Shown: positions 1-10,164 of the stretch, piece by piece
Layout: the number at the start of each line of letters is the position of its first letter
Position numbering within the stretch: the stretch's first letter is position 1
Translations under genes and position numbers: made by a program
Notes under the pieces: model-generated
What the model was told of the DNA's origin: nothing
What the model saw: the letters and a program-made list of their open reading frames with translations, nothing else
Database searches by the model: none
Source of the DNA: Rarobacter incanus
GTDB lineage: Bacteria > Actinomycetota > Actinomycetes > Actinomycetales > Cellulomonadaceae
Assembly: GCF_006715765.1 (NCBI RefSeq)
Contig: NZ_VFNV01000001.1
Span: forward strand, 2,170,001 to 2,234,000
DNA length: 64,000 nt
Direction of reading: 5' to 3'

Positions 1-1
1 G

Positions 2-1306
2 GACGAATACGGGGAGGCGCGATTCGTCGCGGATGAGATAGACGAGCTCGCCGACAGCGGGACATTCCGCTATTCCGACATCGCAGTGTTTTACCGTGCC
101 AACGCGCAGTCGCGGGCCCTTGAAGACCAGTTCATCAAGGTCGGACTGCCGTACCGAGTCGTTGGCGGAACCCGCTTCTACGACCGCAAGGAAATAAAAG
201 ACGTAGTCGCTTACCTGCGGGTCATCGCAAACCCAGACGACGACATCTCGTTGCGCCGGATATTGAATGTTCCCAAGCGGGGGATCGGCGACCGGTCCGA
301 GGCCGTCATCGCGCAGTTCGCCGCCCGCGAGTCCATTAGCTTCGGCACCGCACTGCGGCGCGTCGGCGAAATTCCCGGAATGACCTCCCGGACAATCAAG
401 CCCGCAGGTGCCTTTGTCGAGTTCCTAGATGACGCCGCCGCGTTCGGGGCCGGGCACGGAGTAGACGAGCTTGTCGAGAGGATCCTCGATAAGTCTGGGT
501 ACCTGGCGGAACTGCGCGCCAGCGACAACCCGCAGGACTACACGCGGGTCGAAAACCTGGCCGAATTCCACTCGGTTGCAGTCGAATTCGTCACCGACTA
601 CCCAGACGCGGACCTGGTCGACTTCCTGGAGAGGATATCGCTGGTCGCCGACGCCGATCAGATCCCGGGCGATCAGGGCATGGTCACGCTCATGACTTTG
701 CATACCGCGAAGGGGCTGGAATTCCCGGTCGTATTCCTGACCGGCATGGAGGATGGCACGTTCCCACACTCTCGATCCATGGGTGACGACACCGAGCTTG
801 CGGAGGAACGTCGCCTCGCCTACGTCGGCATCACGCGCGCGCGCCGGCGGCTCTACCTCACGCGCGCCGGCATGCGCTCCGCGTGGGGGCAACCCTCCGA
901 GTTTCCCGCCAGCCGGTTCTTCGATGAGATACCAACCGACCTCATAGAGTGGCGCCGGCGCGAATCTCCCACCATGTCGATACGGCAGACCGGGTGGGGC
1001 TCTTACGGGTCCCGAAGGACCCAGAGCGACGATGATTTTGCCCCAGCCATTGGTTCCGGCAACGCCAAGAGCACCTTTGCGCGCAGCGGGGAGGCGGAAG
1101 GGCGGGCCTCGTCGATGAGCGTGGATCGCATCGAAACGCCCTCAATATCCCTGCGGGTCGGCGACAAAATCACCCACGACAAGTTTGGCCTGGGAACCGT
1201 CGTGGGGCTGGAAGGCAGCGGCCGCAACGCCGTCGCGCGCGTGGATTTCGGGACGGGCGACCCCAAACGCCTGTTGCTTCGGATGGCGCCGATTACCAAG
1301 CTGTAG
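2..1306 (+). CDS. pcrA: ATP-dependent DNA helicase PcrA/UvrD, 3' part (5' end outside window)
   Basis: This is the C-terminal 434 residues of a superfamily 1A 3'-5' DNA helicase used in repair and replication-fork maintenance. The frame is open from base 2, so the gene starts outside the window. Visible are the motif IV region (DIAVFYRANAQSRALE), 2B-domain sequence (GTRFYDRKEIKDVVAYLR), motif V (TLMTLHTAKGLEFPVVFL) and motif VI (RLAYVGITRARRRLYL). A poorly conserved linker leads to a C-terminal Tudor-like module (VGDKITHDKFGLGTVVGLEG) known in PcrA/UvrD to contact RNA polymerase. The family assignment is firm; PcrA rather than another UvrD paralogue is inferred from the C-terminal module and the position before sucC. 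Confidence 0.93.
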   Translation, partial: DEYGEARFVADEIDELADSGTFRYSDIAVFYRANAQSRALEDQFIKVGLPYRVVGGTRFYDRKEIKDVVAYLRVIANPDDDISLRRILNVPKRGIGDRSEAVIAQFAARESISFGTALRRVGEIPGMTSRTIKPAGAFVEFLDDAAAFGAGHGVDELVERILDKSGYLAELRASDNPQDYTRVENLAEFHSVAVEFVTDYPDADLVDFLERISLVADADQIPGDQGMVTLMTLHTAKGLEFPVVFLTGMEDGTFPHSRSMGDDTELAEERRLAYVGITRARRRLYLTRAGMRSAWGQPSEFPASRFFDEIPTDLIEWRRRESPTMSIRQTGWGSYGSRRTQSDDDFAPAIGSGNAKSTFARSGEAEGRASSMSVDRIETPSISLRVGDKITHDKFGLGTVVGLEGSGRNAVARVDFGTGDPKRLLLRMAPITKL

Positions 1307-1599
1307 GCAACCTGTCCTGCCCCCGGTCAGTGAACCAACGCGGGCGTGCACGCATGCGCGGGACTCACCGATACGGGCGCGGTTTGTGTCGCGGGTTTCG
1401 ATGCCGGCGGCTACAGAGAAAGCCGACGCGCCTGCGGGACGCCCGCAAGGGGCGCCGCTCCCGGCACTCACGCAAGCGACGGCACGCACGCGGGTGATCC
1501 CGAGTCCGTTGTGATGGTCACGCAGACGGCAAAAACGGACTACATTGGGACCAATGTCTTGATGTCGAGACACTTTCTTCGAGGGAAGGACCAGCGAGG
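1307..1599. other. intergenic region pcrA-sucC
   Basis: About 290 bases with no convincing gene; frames crossing it run into the flanking coding regions. The last 50 bases hold the palindrome listed separately and an AAGGA ribosome-binding site for sucC at 1586-1590. Confidence 0.6.
1556..1573. promoter_or_regulatory. palindrome TGTCTTGATGTCGAGACA upstream of sucC
   Basis: An inverted repeat centred about 35 bases before the sucC start. Its core CTTGATGTCGAG is nearly the same as CTTGATATCGAG before icd (10337-10350) and TCTTGATATCGACA before the chitinase gene (28373-28386). It looks like a regulator-binding site; the regulator is not known to me. Confidence 0.5.
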
Positions 1600-2778
1600 G
1601 TGGACCTATTCGAGTATCAGGCCCGCGATGTCTTCGAAAAGCACGGCGTCCCCGTGCTGGACGGGATCGTGGCAACAACGCCTGCCGAGGCGCGCGCGGC
1701 GGCCGAAAAGCTGCTAGCGGATGGATCATCCGTTGTCGTGGTCAAGGCGCAAGTCAAGACCGGGGGCCGCGGTAAGGCCGGCGGGGTGAAGCTGGCACGC
1801 AGCGGCGCCGAGGCCGAAGAGAAGGCCGGCGAAATCCTGGGGATGGACATCAAGGGGCACACCGTGCACCGCGTCATGATCGCGGCCGGCGCCGATATCG
1901 ACCAGGAGTTTTACTTCTCGGTGCTGCTCGACAGGGCCAACCGCTCCTACCTGGCCATGGCCAGCGTCGAGGGCGGCATGGAAATTGAGCAGCTCGCCGT
2001 TGAACGGCCCGAGGCCCTGGCCAAGGTCGAGGTCAACCCCTTGGTCGGGATCGATGAGGCAAAGGCTAACGAGATCGTCGTGGCGGCCGGATTCGCGCCC
2101 GAGATCAGCGGTCAAGTGGCAGACGTCATCCGCAAGCTGTGGGACGTTTACGCCGCGGAGGATGCGACCCTGGTGGAGGTCAACCCGCTTGTCAAGACCG
2201 GCGACGGGCGCATCGTTGCGCTGGACGGAAAAGTGACGCTGGACGACAACGCGGAGTTCCGGCACCCCGAACACGCGAGCCTTGTCGACAAAGAAGCGGC
2301 CGACCCGCTCGAGGCGAAGGCCAAGGAATACGACCTCAACTACGTCAAGCTAGACGGCCAGGTCGGAATCATCGGGAACGGTGCCGGGCTGGTCATGTCC
2401 ACCCTGGATGTTGTCGCCTACGCTGGCGAGCGCCAAGGTGGGGTCAAGCCGGCCAACTTCCTCGACATTGGCGGTGGCGCGTCCGCCGCGGTCATGGCGG
2501 CAGGCCTAGACGTCATCTTGGGCGATAGTCAGGTCCAGTCAGTATTCGTCAACGTGTTCGGCGGAATCACCGCGTGCGACGAGGTTGCGAACGGCATCGT
2601 CAAGGCGCTCGAGATCCTGGGCGATCAGGCCACCAAGCCCCTCGTTGTCCGCCTCGACGGAAACAACGTCGTCGAGGGCCGCAGGATCCTTCAAGGAGCG
2701 GCACACCCACTGGTCACTCTTGCAGACACCATGGACGGTGGAGCTGAACTGGCCGCGCAACTAGCAAACCGCGCCTGA
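1600..2778 (+). CDS. sucC: Succinyl-CoA synthetase (ADP-forming) subunit beta
   Basis: Encodes the nucleotide- and succinate-binding beta subunit of succinyl-CoA synthetase, which makes ATP (or GTP) from succinyl-CoA in the TCA cycle. The 392-residue length is normal. The N-terminal ATP-grasp fold is seen in [16 protein letters not shown] and [14 protein letters not shown]; the C-terminal ligase domain in [18 protein letters not shown] and [15 protein letters not shown]. The GTG start at 1600 gives the canonical VDLFEYQ opening and follows AAGGA by nine bases. sucD follows after 27 bases, so the two subunits are co-transcribed. kgd, which makes the precursor metabolite, lies at 40.9-44.7 kb. 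Confidence 0.97.
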   Translation: MDLFEYQARDVFEKHGVPVLDGIVATTPAEARAAAEKLLADGSSVVVVKAQVKTGGRGKAGGVKLARSGAEAEEKAGEILGMDIKGHTVHRVMIAAGADIDQEFYFSVLLDRANRSYLAMASVEGGMEIEQLAVERPEALAKVEVNPLVGIDEAKANEIVVAAGFAPEISGQVADVIRKLWDVYAAEDATLVEVNPLVKTGDGRIVALDGKVTLDDNAEFRHPEHASLVDKEAADPLEAKAKEYDLNYVKLDGQVGIIGNGAGLVMSTLDVVAYAGERQGGVKPANFLDIGGGASAAVMAAGLDVILGDSQVQSVFVNVFGGITACDEVANGIVKALEILGDQATKPLVVRLDGNNVVEGRRILQGAAHPLVTLADTMDGGAELAAQLANRA

Positions 2779-2805
2779 CGGCACCAGACCTCAAGGAACA
2801 CACTC

Positions 2806-3693
<888 letters not shown>

Positions 3694-3743
3694 CCCTTGC
3701 GCCGCATCGCCCGCCTGACCCGGTGACACAACCGGGGCCCTAC

Positions 3744-3782
3744 CGGGCAAGGGGCCCGCGCATCGCCCGGGTCCCTTGCCCG
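3744..3782 (+). terminator. hairpin terminator after sucCD
   Basis: Inverted repeat CGGGCAAGGG (3744-3753) / CCCTTGCCCG (3773-3782), 51 bases after the sucD stop. No strong T-tract follows, so efficiency is uncertain. Confidence 0.6.
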
Positions 3783-3835
3783 ATTAGCGTGGTACCGGCC
3801 ACGCCTGCGCGCCTAACGCGCGCAGTAACGGCACC

Positions 3836-5413
3836 ATGGTGGCTATGGCGCAACGACCGAACGCTCCGAGGATCCAACGGGCCCAAACATCGCGGCCGGT
3901 CTCACCCTCGCCCACCCGCACCCAGCGCCCGACCACGACCCGCCGCTCGGAAGGTTCGAGCGTGGGCCCCGCACTGCGCCCGGCGGCCGACACATCGCGT
4001 TCGACCGCCGACGAATCGAGCCCGGCGCCCATCGTCCCGCGTTTGGGGCCGCCCGCCGGCCGCCAGGCGTCCCCCGCCTCGCGTGAGGCGCCCCCCGCTT
4101 CGCGCCCTGCCTCGCGCGGCCCGTCCAAGCGGCGCAGCGGGTCGGCGACGATCGATGCACCGCAAGCGGAACGTCCCCCGATGCCCGCATGGCTGGCGGG
4201 ATTGATTATCGCGGTGCAGGGTGCCGCCTGGTCGTGGGCGATCGTCGTCGTACCCGCCGTTGCCGCATTCGTCACCGCCGCCACCCAGGTCACCACCCAA
4301 AGCTCGTGGTCGGCGGCGGTTCGCGTCGGGAGCGCGCTGTGGCTGCTGGCACACGGCGGTCAGGTGAGCGTGGGGGACGCATCCATTTCCCTCATGCCGC
4401 TTGGCCTGACGGCGCTCATTGCGGGAACATGCGCGCTATCGGCACGCAGGTCGGCCCACAAGCGTTGGCAGAGTTGGGTCGCGGCCACCGCTTTCTACGT
4501 CCTCATCGTCGCCATTGCCGCCCTCGCAATCGGTTCAAGCCTGGCCCGCGTGCTCCCCGTCACCGCCGTTGCGGCGGCGACGGGGACCCTGTTCGGGATG
4601 ACCACGGGCAGGGACTCCGAAACCATGCGCGCGACGTTGCGTGCGTGGTGGAGCAAGGTCCCGGCGCAGGTGAAAGAACAGCGAGGTGTGGCGGCGGGCA
4701 TGCGGGCGGCCGGAATAGCGGTCGCCCTGTGGGCATTGGTCGGTGCCTGCATGGTGACAATGTGGGCGTTCGCGGGCCGCGGCTCCGCGGTCGACATCTT
4801 GGCTTCGCTGGCCCCGGACACGTTGGGTGGCCTGGTCTTGGGTGTGGCGCAGACGGGCTTTGCGCCCACGTTCATCGTCTGGGCGATGGCGTGGGTGAGC
4901 GGCGCCGCATTCCAGGTCGGCGCCGGCAGTGCGTTTTCCCCGGGGCACGCCGTGCTCGATCCGCTTCCCGCGGTTCCGCTCGTATCGGCGCTGCCCACCG
5001 GCGGAATGACGGGAGCGTGGGCAACGTGGGTACCGGCAACGCTCATCGTCGTTGGCGCCGTCGCCGGTATCTCCGTGTGGAAGACGCTCAGACGCGGACC
5101 GGCAACGGATGACCCGCCGGCCGGGGTTAGCATTCGAGACCTCGCCGTCGCCGTGGGCACCTGCATCGTCACCCTGGCCTTCGCGACATCGATCATGCAA
5201 GGCCTGGCCACCGGCAGTATCGGGCCCGGCATCCTGGCCACGACCGGCGCGCATGGGGGCGCGGTGATTGGCGGCCTTTCGTGGCGCATCGGGGTCGGAA
5301 TGGCGGCAGCGCTGGTGTGCATGCATCCTTGGCCGCGGGCGCAGCTCGCGGCGCTGTGGCGCGCGAGCGCGCGGGCAACCGGTTTGGCATCGCTCGATCC
5401 GAAGAAACGGTAA
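3836..5413 (+). CDS. DUF6350 family multi-spanning membrane protein
   Basis: A 525-residue protein of unknown function. The first ~115 residues are disordered and rich in Arg, Ser, Thr and Pro, and probably cytoplasmic. The rest contains about nine or ten hydrophobic segments, for example AWLAGLIIAVQGAAWSWAIV, FYVLIVAIAALAIGSS and GVGMAAALVCMHPW. The order sucC-sucD-this protein-purN-purH is common in actinobacteria, and proteins at this position are classed as DUF6350. Starts at 3836 or 3845 are both possible. The stop is 10 bases from purN, suggesting transcription with it. No catalytic motif is visible, so no function is proposed. Confidence 0.8.
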   Translation: MVAMAQRPNAPRIQRAQTSRPVSPSPTRTQRPTTTRRSEGSSVGPALRPAADTSRSTADESSPAPIVPRLGPPAGRQASPASREAPPASRPASRGPSKRRSGSATIDAPQAERPPMPAWLAGLIIAVQGAAWSWAIVVVPAVAAFVTAATQVTTQSSWSAAVRVGSALWLLAHGGQVSVGDASISLMPLGLTALIAGTCALSARRSAHKRWQSWVAATAFYVLIVAIAALAIGSSLARVLPVTAVAAATGTLFGMTTGRDSETMRATLRAWWSKVPAQVKEQRGVAAGMRAAGIAVALWALVGACMVTMWAFAGRGSAVDILASLAPDTLGGLVLGVAQTGFAPTFIVWAMAWVSGAAFQVGAGSAFSPGHAVLDPLPAVPLVSALPTGGMTGAWATWVPATLIVVGAVAGISVWKTLRRGPATDDPPAGVSIRDLAVAVGTCIVTLAFATSIMQGLATGSIGPGILATTGAHGGAVIGGLSWRIGVGMAAALVCMHPWPRAQLAALWRASARATGLASLDPKKR

Positions 5414-5423
5414 GGTCACACGC

Positions 5424-6089
5424 GTGAGTAATCAACCAGAATTTCCGCGCCACGACGTAACGCCCGGGGGGAGGATCGTTGTGTTGGCCTCCGGCGCCGG
5501 ATCCACCATGGCGGCAGTGTTGCGAGCGCAGACCCGACCCGCCTATGGTGCGAGGATAGTCGCGGTGATCAGCGATGTTGCGGGGGCGGGGGCGCTCGTC
5601 CTTGCAAAGCAGCATGGGATCGCGACGGCCGTTGTGTCGCCGGCAGAATTCGAATCGCGCGATGCCTGGAACGTCGCATTGGCACGCACGGTGCAGGGAT
5701 TCGCGCCCGATATCGTCCTCAGCGCCGGTTTCATGCGAATCCTGGGGGCGCCGTTCCTGGCGCAGTTTGGGGGGCGGACCGTCAACACCCATCCCGCCTT
5801 GCTGCCGTCCTTTCCGGGTGCGCACGCGGTCCGCGACGCGATGACGTACGGCGTTAAGGTCACGGGATGCACCTTGCACGTCGTCGATTCCGGGGTTGAC
5901 ACCGGTCCCATCATCGCGCAGGTTCCCGTGCCCGTGCTGGACGGAGACGATCAATCCACCTTGCACGAGCGCATCAAGGAGGCCGAGCGGGAACTGCTGG
6001 TCGGGTGGATGCCGCGTCTGGCGCGGGGTTTCGAAGTGATTCAGGGACGAGTCCACCTCCCACCGTTTCGCGGCGACACGATAGAATGA
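5424..6089 (+). CDS. purN: Phosphoribosylglycinamide formyltransferase (GART)
   Basis: Transfers a formyl group from 10-formyl-THF to GAR, the third step of purine synthesis. The start is the GTG at 5424 (MSNQPEFPRHD), ten bases after the upstream gene; the frame extends further 5' but there overlaps that gene. Protein of 221 residues. Signatures are the N-terminal phosphate loop ASGAGSTMAAVL, the catalytic Asn-His in VNTHPALLPSFPG and the catalytic Asp in DSGVDTGPIIAQ. It is followed immediately by the ZTP riboswitch and purH; the purH promoter -10 box lies inside the end of this gene. Confidence 0.95.
   Translation: MSNQPEFPRHDVTPGGRIVVLASGAGSTMAAVLRAQTRPAYGARIVAVISDVAGAGALVLAKQHGIATAVVSPAEFESRDAWNVALARTVQGFAPDIVLSAGFMRILGAPFLAQFGGRTVNTHPALLPSFPGAHAVRDAMTYGVKVTGCTLHVVDSGVDTGPIIAQVPVPVLDGDDQSTLHERIKEAERELLVGWMPRLARGFEVIQGRVHLPPFRGDTIE
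6082..6087 (+). promoter_or_regulatory. -10 box (TAGAAT) of the purH riboswitch transcript
   Basis: TAGAAT lies inside the last codons of purN, seven bases before the predicted 5' end of the ZTP riboswitch RNA. The -35 region is poor. This suggests purH has its own promoter besides read-through from purN. Confidence 0.5.
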
Positions 6090-6090
6090 G

Positions 6091-6190
6091 GGCTTGCGCG
6101 CGACTGGCGTAGGTGGGGTAACCACCGGGGAGCGCGCACAATCCCCGCAGGGCATGGTCCGCCTGGGTGCCCGGGGCGCGCCGGATGCGG
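6091..6190 (+). ncRNA. ZTP (pfl) riboswitch upstream of purH
   Basis: The leader shows both conserved halves of the ZTP/ZMP aptamer. Half one is CGACTGGCG then GGTGGG, a GTAA loop, CCACC and GGGGAGCG (6101-6134), flanked by complementary CGCGC/GCGCG. Half two is CCGCCTGGGTGCCCGGGGC (6159-6177), whose CCGCCTGGG strand forms the pseudoknot. The ligand ZMP/ZTP accumulates when 10-formyl-THF is short, and PurH is the enzyme that consumes ZMP. The switching mechanism cannot be decided by eye; 56-70 bases remain between the aptamer and the purH start, with no clear T-tract terminator. Confidence 0.9.
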
Positions 6191-6245
6191 CGTGTGCGAC
6201 ATGTGCCGACTACCTTTGGCACGCGAACCCAGAATTAGGAGAGTA

Positions 6246-7886
6246 ATGGCTCACCCCTCTGCCCCCGATATCCAACTATCTGACGACGCGCTGCGGCCGC
6301 TGCGGCGCGCATTGATTTCGGTCTACGACAAGACCGGATTGGTCGAATTAGCGAAGGCGTTGGCTGACGCGGGGGTCGAAATCGTTTCCACCGGATCGAC
6401 GGCAAAGACCATTGCCGCGGCCGGGGTACCGGTCATCCCAGTCGAGGACGTCACCGAGTTTCCCGAGTGCCTGGAGGGCCGCGTCAAGACACTGCACCCG
6501 CGAATCCACGCCGGAATCCTGGCGGACACCCGCAAATCGGACCACATTGCGCAGCTCGCCGATCTGGGCGTGGAGCCGTTCGACTTGGTTGTCGTGAACC
6601 TGTACCCGTTCACGCAAACCGTTGCCAGCGGCGCCTCCGCGGACGAATGCGTCGAACAAATCGACATCGGCGGGCCCAGCATGGTCCGCGCAGCCGCTAA
6701 GAACCACCCGAGCGTCGCGGTGATTACCGATCCGGCGCAGTACGAGGACGTGCGCGGCGCGATTGTCCGCGGCGGGTTCACCTACGCCCAGCGCAAGCAA
6801 CTAGCGGCCGCGGCGTTCGTGCACACGGCAAACTACGACGTTGCCGTGGCAACGTGGATGGGGCAGGTTGTGGCCCCGAGCGATGTTGTCGATACCGATG
6901 ATGGTCCTGTTCGCACAGGGCTTGGGGCGTGGCTGGGCGCGACATACGTGCGCAAGCAGTCGCTGCGCTACGGGGAAAACCCGCATCAGCCCGCGGCGCT
7001 TTATGCCGATGTGGCCGGCGATGCGGGAATCGCGGGGGCCGAGCAGCTGCACGGCAAGGCGATGAGTTACAACAACTACGTCGATGCCGATGCTGCCTGG
7101 CGGGCGGCGCACGATCACGGCGCGCAGCCCACGATCGCGATCATCAAGCACGCGAACCCCTGCGGGATCGCGATCGGTGGCGACATTGCCGAAGCGCATT
7201 TGCGGGCGCACGCCTGCGACCCGGTCTCCGCATACGGCGGCGTTATTGCGGCCAATCAGACCGTCACCGCTACCGCCGCGAGCCAGATCGCGGGTATCTT
7301 CACGGAGGTTGTCATCGCCCCCGATTTCGAGCCGGAGGCGCTGGACATCCTGCAAGGCAAGAAGAACATCCGGCTGCTGCGGATGCCTGCCGGAGCACCC
7401 GCCCAGTGGGAGACCCGGCCCGTTTCCGGCGGCATTTTGGTGCAGCGCGCCGACCGGGTCGATGCTCCGGGGGACAACCCGCTCAACTGGAAGCTGGTCG
7501 CGGGCGAAGCGGTGGACGATAAGACCCTGGCCGACTTGGTGTTCGCATGGCATGCGGTGCGGGCGGTGAAGTCGAACGCCATATTGCTGGCGGCCGATAG
7601 TGCCACGGTCGGGATCGGCATGGGGCAGGTCAACCGGGTCGATTCGTGCAAACTGGCGGTGGAGCGGGCGCGCGAACTTGGGCAAGGGATCGATCGCGCG
7701 GCGGGATCCGTCGCGGCATCGGACGCATTCTTCCCGTTTGCCGACGGGTTGCAGGTGCTGCTCGACGCGGGCGTCAAGGCCGTGGTCCAGCCCGGGGGCT
7801 CCATCCGCGACGACGAGGTGATCGCCGCTGCCAAGGACGCCGGCATCTCCATGTACTTGACTGGCGCACGGCACTTCGCGCACTGA
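6246..7886 (+). CDS. purH: Bifunctional AICAR formyltransferase / IMP cyclohydrolase
   Basis: Catalyses the last two steps of IMP synthesis: 10-formyl-THF-dependent formylation of AICAR (ZMP), then ring closure. The ATG at 6246 has AGGAGAGTA just upstream; in-frame codons before it fall in the riboswitch leader. Protein of 546 residues. The N-terminal MGS-like cyclohydrolase domain (about 18-150) shows [34 protein letters not shown] and [14 protein letters not shown]. The C-terminal transformylase domain shows [14 protein letters not shown], the catalytic [11 protein letters not shown] and [19 protein letters not shown] strong hairpin follows at 7895-7929. Confidence 0.97.
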   Translation: MAHPSAPDIQLSDDALRPLRRALISVYDKTGLVELAKALADAGVEIVSTGSTAKTIAAAGVPVIPVEDVTEFPECLEGRVKTLHPRIHAGILADTRKSDHIAQLADLGVEPFDLVVVNLYPFTQTVASGASADECVEQIDIGGPSMVRAAAKNHPSVAVITDPAQYEDVRGAIVRGGFTYAQRKQLAAAAFVHTANYDVAVATWMGQVVAPSDVVDTDDGPVRTGLGAWLGATYVRKQSLRYGENPHQPAALYADVAGDAGIAGAEQLHGKAMSYNNYVDADAAWRAAHDHGAQPTIAIIKHANPCGIAIGGDIAEAHLRAHACDPVSAYGGVIAANQTVTATAASQIAGIFTEVVIAPDFEPEALDILQGKKNIRLLRMPAGAPAQWETRPVSGGILVQRADRVDAPGDNPLNWKLVAGEAVDDKTLADLVFAWHAVRAVKSNAILLAADSATVGIGMGQVNRVDSCKLAVERARELGQGIDRAAGSVAASDAFFPFADGLQVLLDAGVKAVVQPGGSIRDDEVIAAAKDAGISMYLTGARHFAH

Positions 7887-7894
7887 CGATTGGG

Positions 7895-7929
7895 GCGGTT
7901 GCCCGGCGGCGCAGCCGCCGGGCAACCGC
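7895..7929 (+). terminator. perfect 16-bp hairpin after purH
   Basis: GCGGTTGCCCGGCGGC (7895-7910), loop GCA, then its exact complement (7914-7929), nine bases after the purH stop. There is no T-tract, but stem strength suggests a terminator or an mRNA 3' end. Confidence 0.65.
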
Positions 7930-7956
7930 TCAGAGCGGAACGGTAGGCTTCCCGGT

Positions 7957-8763
7957 ATGGATTTTTCGGCAGCGCCTCGAACTGGCGGTGGGCAGCGCGC
8001 TGATCTGGATGGCGGCGCCTGCGGGGAGCCGTGGCCAATGCGTCCTGTTTTGGTGCCGGGTGCCGATCGTGGCCCCGTCATTTCCACGCCGACAGACACG
8101 GCCCGGGGGAACGCCGATCCGGCCCACCCGCCGCTAGCCGCGCGGGCGGGGGACGGCCTGCCGGAAGCTGCGCCTTCGAAACCCTCCGCGCCCGCCGGCT
8201 CCACTGGGCTGACCGAGCCCGTCGGCTCCACGGGACTGACCGAGCCCGCCGGCGCCTCTGCTCCTGCCGGCTCCACGGGGCTGACCGCGCCCGTCGGCTC
8301 CACGGGGCTGACCGCGCCCGCCGGCTCCACTGGGCTGACCGAGCCCGTCGGCTCCACGGGGCTGACCGAGCCCGCCAGCGCCGCTCCCGCCGGCTCCACT
8401 GGGCTGACCGCTCCCGCCGGCGCCGCCGCGCCCGCGAACGGCGACAAACCGCATTCCGAGTCGCACACCCACCGCAAACCCCCGAAGCCCGGGACCCTGG
8501 CCTTCCCACTCGGATCCGGGCGCGGCCAATTTGCCATGGGTTTGGCGGTTGCGGGAGTGTGCGCTGTCGCCGCCATCGCCGACGTGTACGTCGCATTGCA
8601 GCTGTTGGTGGGGGCATTGGTTGTGATGGCACTGCTGCGCGCATTCGTTCCGGCGCGCGGCATTCCCGCGCTCATCAACAGAGGCAAGGCCTTCGACGTC
8701 TCGTCCTTTGTCGTGGCCGCAATCATGATCGAGACGGTGCTGGTAACCGGCCCCAGACTGTAG
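7957..8763 (+). CDS. DUF3017 domain protein with 9-residue N-terminal repeats
   Basis: A 268-residue protein. The C-terminal ~85 residues match the small two- to three-helix DUF3017 membrane domain usually encoded beside purH in actinobacteria: GLAVAGVCAVAAIADVYVA, LLVGALVVMALLRAFVPARG and SSFVVAAIMIETVLVTG. The region before it is disordered and holds seven copies of a 9-residue unit, (A/V)GSTGLT(E/A)P, encoded by 27-bp repeats at 8194-8415. Function is unknown. The repeat tract is unusual for the family, whose members are generally about 80-120 residues. The start at 7957 is the first reasonable ATG; a shorter form is possible. Confidence 0.75.
   Translation: MDFSAAPRTGGGQRADLDGGACGEPWPMRPVLVPGADRGPVISTPTDTARGNADPAHPPLAARAGDGLPEAAPSKPSAPAGSTGLTEPVGSTGLTEPAGASAPAGSTGLTAPVGSTGLTAPAGSTGLTEPVGSTGLTEPASAAPAGSTGLTAPAGAAAPANGDKPHSESHTHRKPPKPGTLAFPLGSGRGQFAMGLAVAGVCAVAAIADVYVALQLLVGALVVMALLRAFVPARGIPALINRGKAFDVSSFVVAAIMIETVLVTGPRL
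8194..8415 (+). repeat. 27-bp minisatellite, 7 copies in the DUF3017 gene
   Basis: Units at 8194-8247 (two), 8266-8373 (four) and 8389-8415 (one), separated by 18- and 15-base in-frame spacers. Each unit encodes (A/V)GSTGLT(E/A)P. Units alternate GCC- and GTC-initial forms, suggesting duplication of a two-unit block. Confidence 0.95.
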
Positions 8764-8814
8764 GTGTGCGCTGCGGCGGGCCCGCCTGTAGGTGTGCGCT
8801 GCGGCGGGCCCGCC
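8759..8814. repeat. 28-bp perfect tandem duplication at a gene 3' end
   Basis: Two identical 28-base copies, 8759-8786 and 8787-8814, beginning TGTAGGTGTGCGCTG. The first contains the stop codon of the DUF3017 gene. Each copy contains the self-complementary GGCGGGCCCGCC. Confidence 0.9.
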
Positions 8815-8893
8815 GCGTTGCGCGCGGGGCGGGTGGCGCGCGACGCCCACTATGCGTGCATCCGGCACACAAACTGAGCCGCGGTACAAGGAA

Positions 8894-8930
8894 GGGTGGC
8901 GTCGAACCCGTAACGGGTTCGACGCCACCC
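8894..8930. terminator. bidirectional terminator between DUF3017 and aquaporin genes
   Basis: Perfect 17-bp stem GGGTGGCGTCGAACCCG (8894-8910) / CGGGTTCGACGCCACCC (8914-8930) with loop TAA, between two convergent genes; probably serves both. Confidence 0.8.
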
Positions 8931-8949
8931 CAGTGCTATGCGGCGGCGG

Positions 8950-10164
8950 TTACGCCTTCGGCGCCGGGCCATCCTCGCTGCTGGAGTCCTGCTCTTCGGC
9001 GGCCAGCTCCTGGTCCACCACCTCAACGATGTCTTCGCTGGCGACCGCTTCGTCGGCGTTGGTGCCATCGACCTCGATGCCTTCGGCTGCGTCAACGTCG
9101 GCTGCGTCGGCCTCATCCGCTGCGTCCGCGGCTGCGTCAACGTCGGCTGCGTCGGCCTCGTCAGCGGGCGCTTCGGTGTCGAAAGCAACTTCTTCGATTA
9201 CGACGATCTCGGGGCGAGGCGCAGCGAACCCGCGGTAGAACAGCGCCGCGATGGCTCCACCGAGCAGCGGCGCGACCACGAACACCCACAATTGGCCCCA
9301 CGTCCAACCGCCCGCAAACAGCACGGACGAGATCGATCGAGCCGGGTTGATCGATGCGTTGGTCAGCGGCATCGCAACCGCGATCACCGCGGACAGCGTC
9401 AGCCCGATGACGATGGGCTGGAACTTGATCGTGGCGCGCTTGTCGGTGACTGCCAGGATGATGGCGACAAACACCGCGGTGGCAATGGCCTCGATGATGA
9501 GTGCGTTCGCCCAGGAAATGTCCATGGACGGGTTGAGCGTCACCTGGCCGGCTTCGACGGCCTCCTTGATCTGGTCGGTCGTCGCACCCTGGCTCAGGTA
9601 GCCGGCGACCTGCGTCGCCGCGGATGAGTCGAAGCCGGGCGAGTGCGTCCCGAACCCGTTCGACGCCGCACGGAACAGTTCGGCGCGGGACGTCGAGGAG
9701 ATGCCGTCGATGACGTTGACCTTATTCGGCGTCACGGCCCACAAGACGAGGGTTGCGAACGCGCCACCAAGCACCTGCGAACCCCAGTAGGGGAGCAGAT
9801 CCTTCCACGACGCGCGCCCCGCAATGGTCAAACCGAACGTGACGGCCGGGTTGAAGTGGCCCCCCGATACGCCGCCGACCGCGGAAATGCCCGCCATCAG
9901 TGCGATACCGAAAGCCAGCGCGACGCCGAGCTGGCCCATGCCGAGGACGGCACCGAATAGGGCGGCTCCCACGCCGACAAATACGAGAAGGAATGTGCCG
10001 AAGAATTCGGCACCGAGCCGTGCGAAGATCCCCGACGATGCGGGCGCCGGGGCGGTTTCCTCGCTCGCGATAAAGATCGCTTCGGCCAAGGGTTCACGTG
10101 TATCCACGTCCGGCGCGGGGATCTCTTGCGCATCGGCTGTAGGCGTGGCGGCCTGTTCAGTCAT
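8950..10164 (-). CDS. Aquaporin (MIP family, AqpZ-like) with acidic C-terminal tail
   Basis: A channel of six membrane helices, probably passing water. The ATG at 10164 (MTEQAATPTADAQ) follows AGGAAAA; longer forms lack a start signal. Protein of 404 residues: a ~60-residue cytoplasmic N-terminus, then the MIP fold with both NPA loops, GGHFNPAVTFG and NASINPARSIS. The residue after the second NPAR is Ser, not the Asp of glycerol facilitators, which favours a water channel. The last ~85 residues are a highly acidic Ala/Asp/Glu tail containing the near-duplicate segment DEADAADVDAA. Such a tail is not typical of AqpZ; its role is unknown. Divergent from icd. Confidence 0.92.
   Translation of the reverse strand: MTEQAATPTADAQEIPAPDVDTREPLAEAIFIASEETAPAPASSGIFARLGAEFFGTFLLVFVGVGAALFGAVLGMGQLGVALAFGIALMAGISAVGGVSGGHFNPAVTFGLTIAGRASWKDLLPYWGSQVLGGAFATLVLWAVTPNKVNVIDGISSTSRAELFRAASNGFGTHSPGFDSSAATQVAGYLSQGATTDQIKEAVEAGQVTLNPSMDISWANALIIEAIATAVFVAIILAVTDKRATIKFQPIVIGLTLSAVIAVAMPLTNASINPARSISSVLFAGGWTWGQLWVFVVAPLLGGAIAALFYRGFAAPRPEIVVIEEVAFDTEAPADEADAADVDAAADAADEADAADVDAAEGIEVDGTNADEAVASEDIVEVVDQELAAEEQDSSSEDGPAPKA

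Noticed and set aside
6801-8726. 641-codon minus-strand frame over purH and the DUF3017 gene
   Set aside because: Antisense shadow of two supported genes; its repeats mirror the 27-bp minisatellite.
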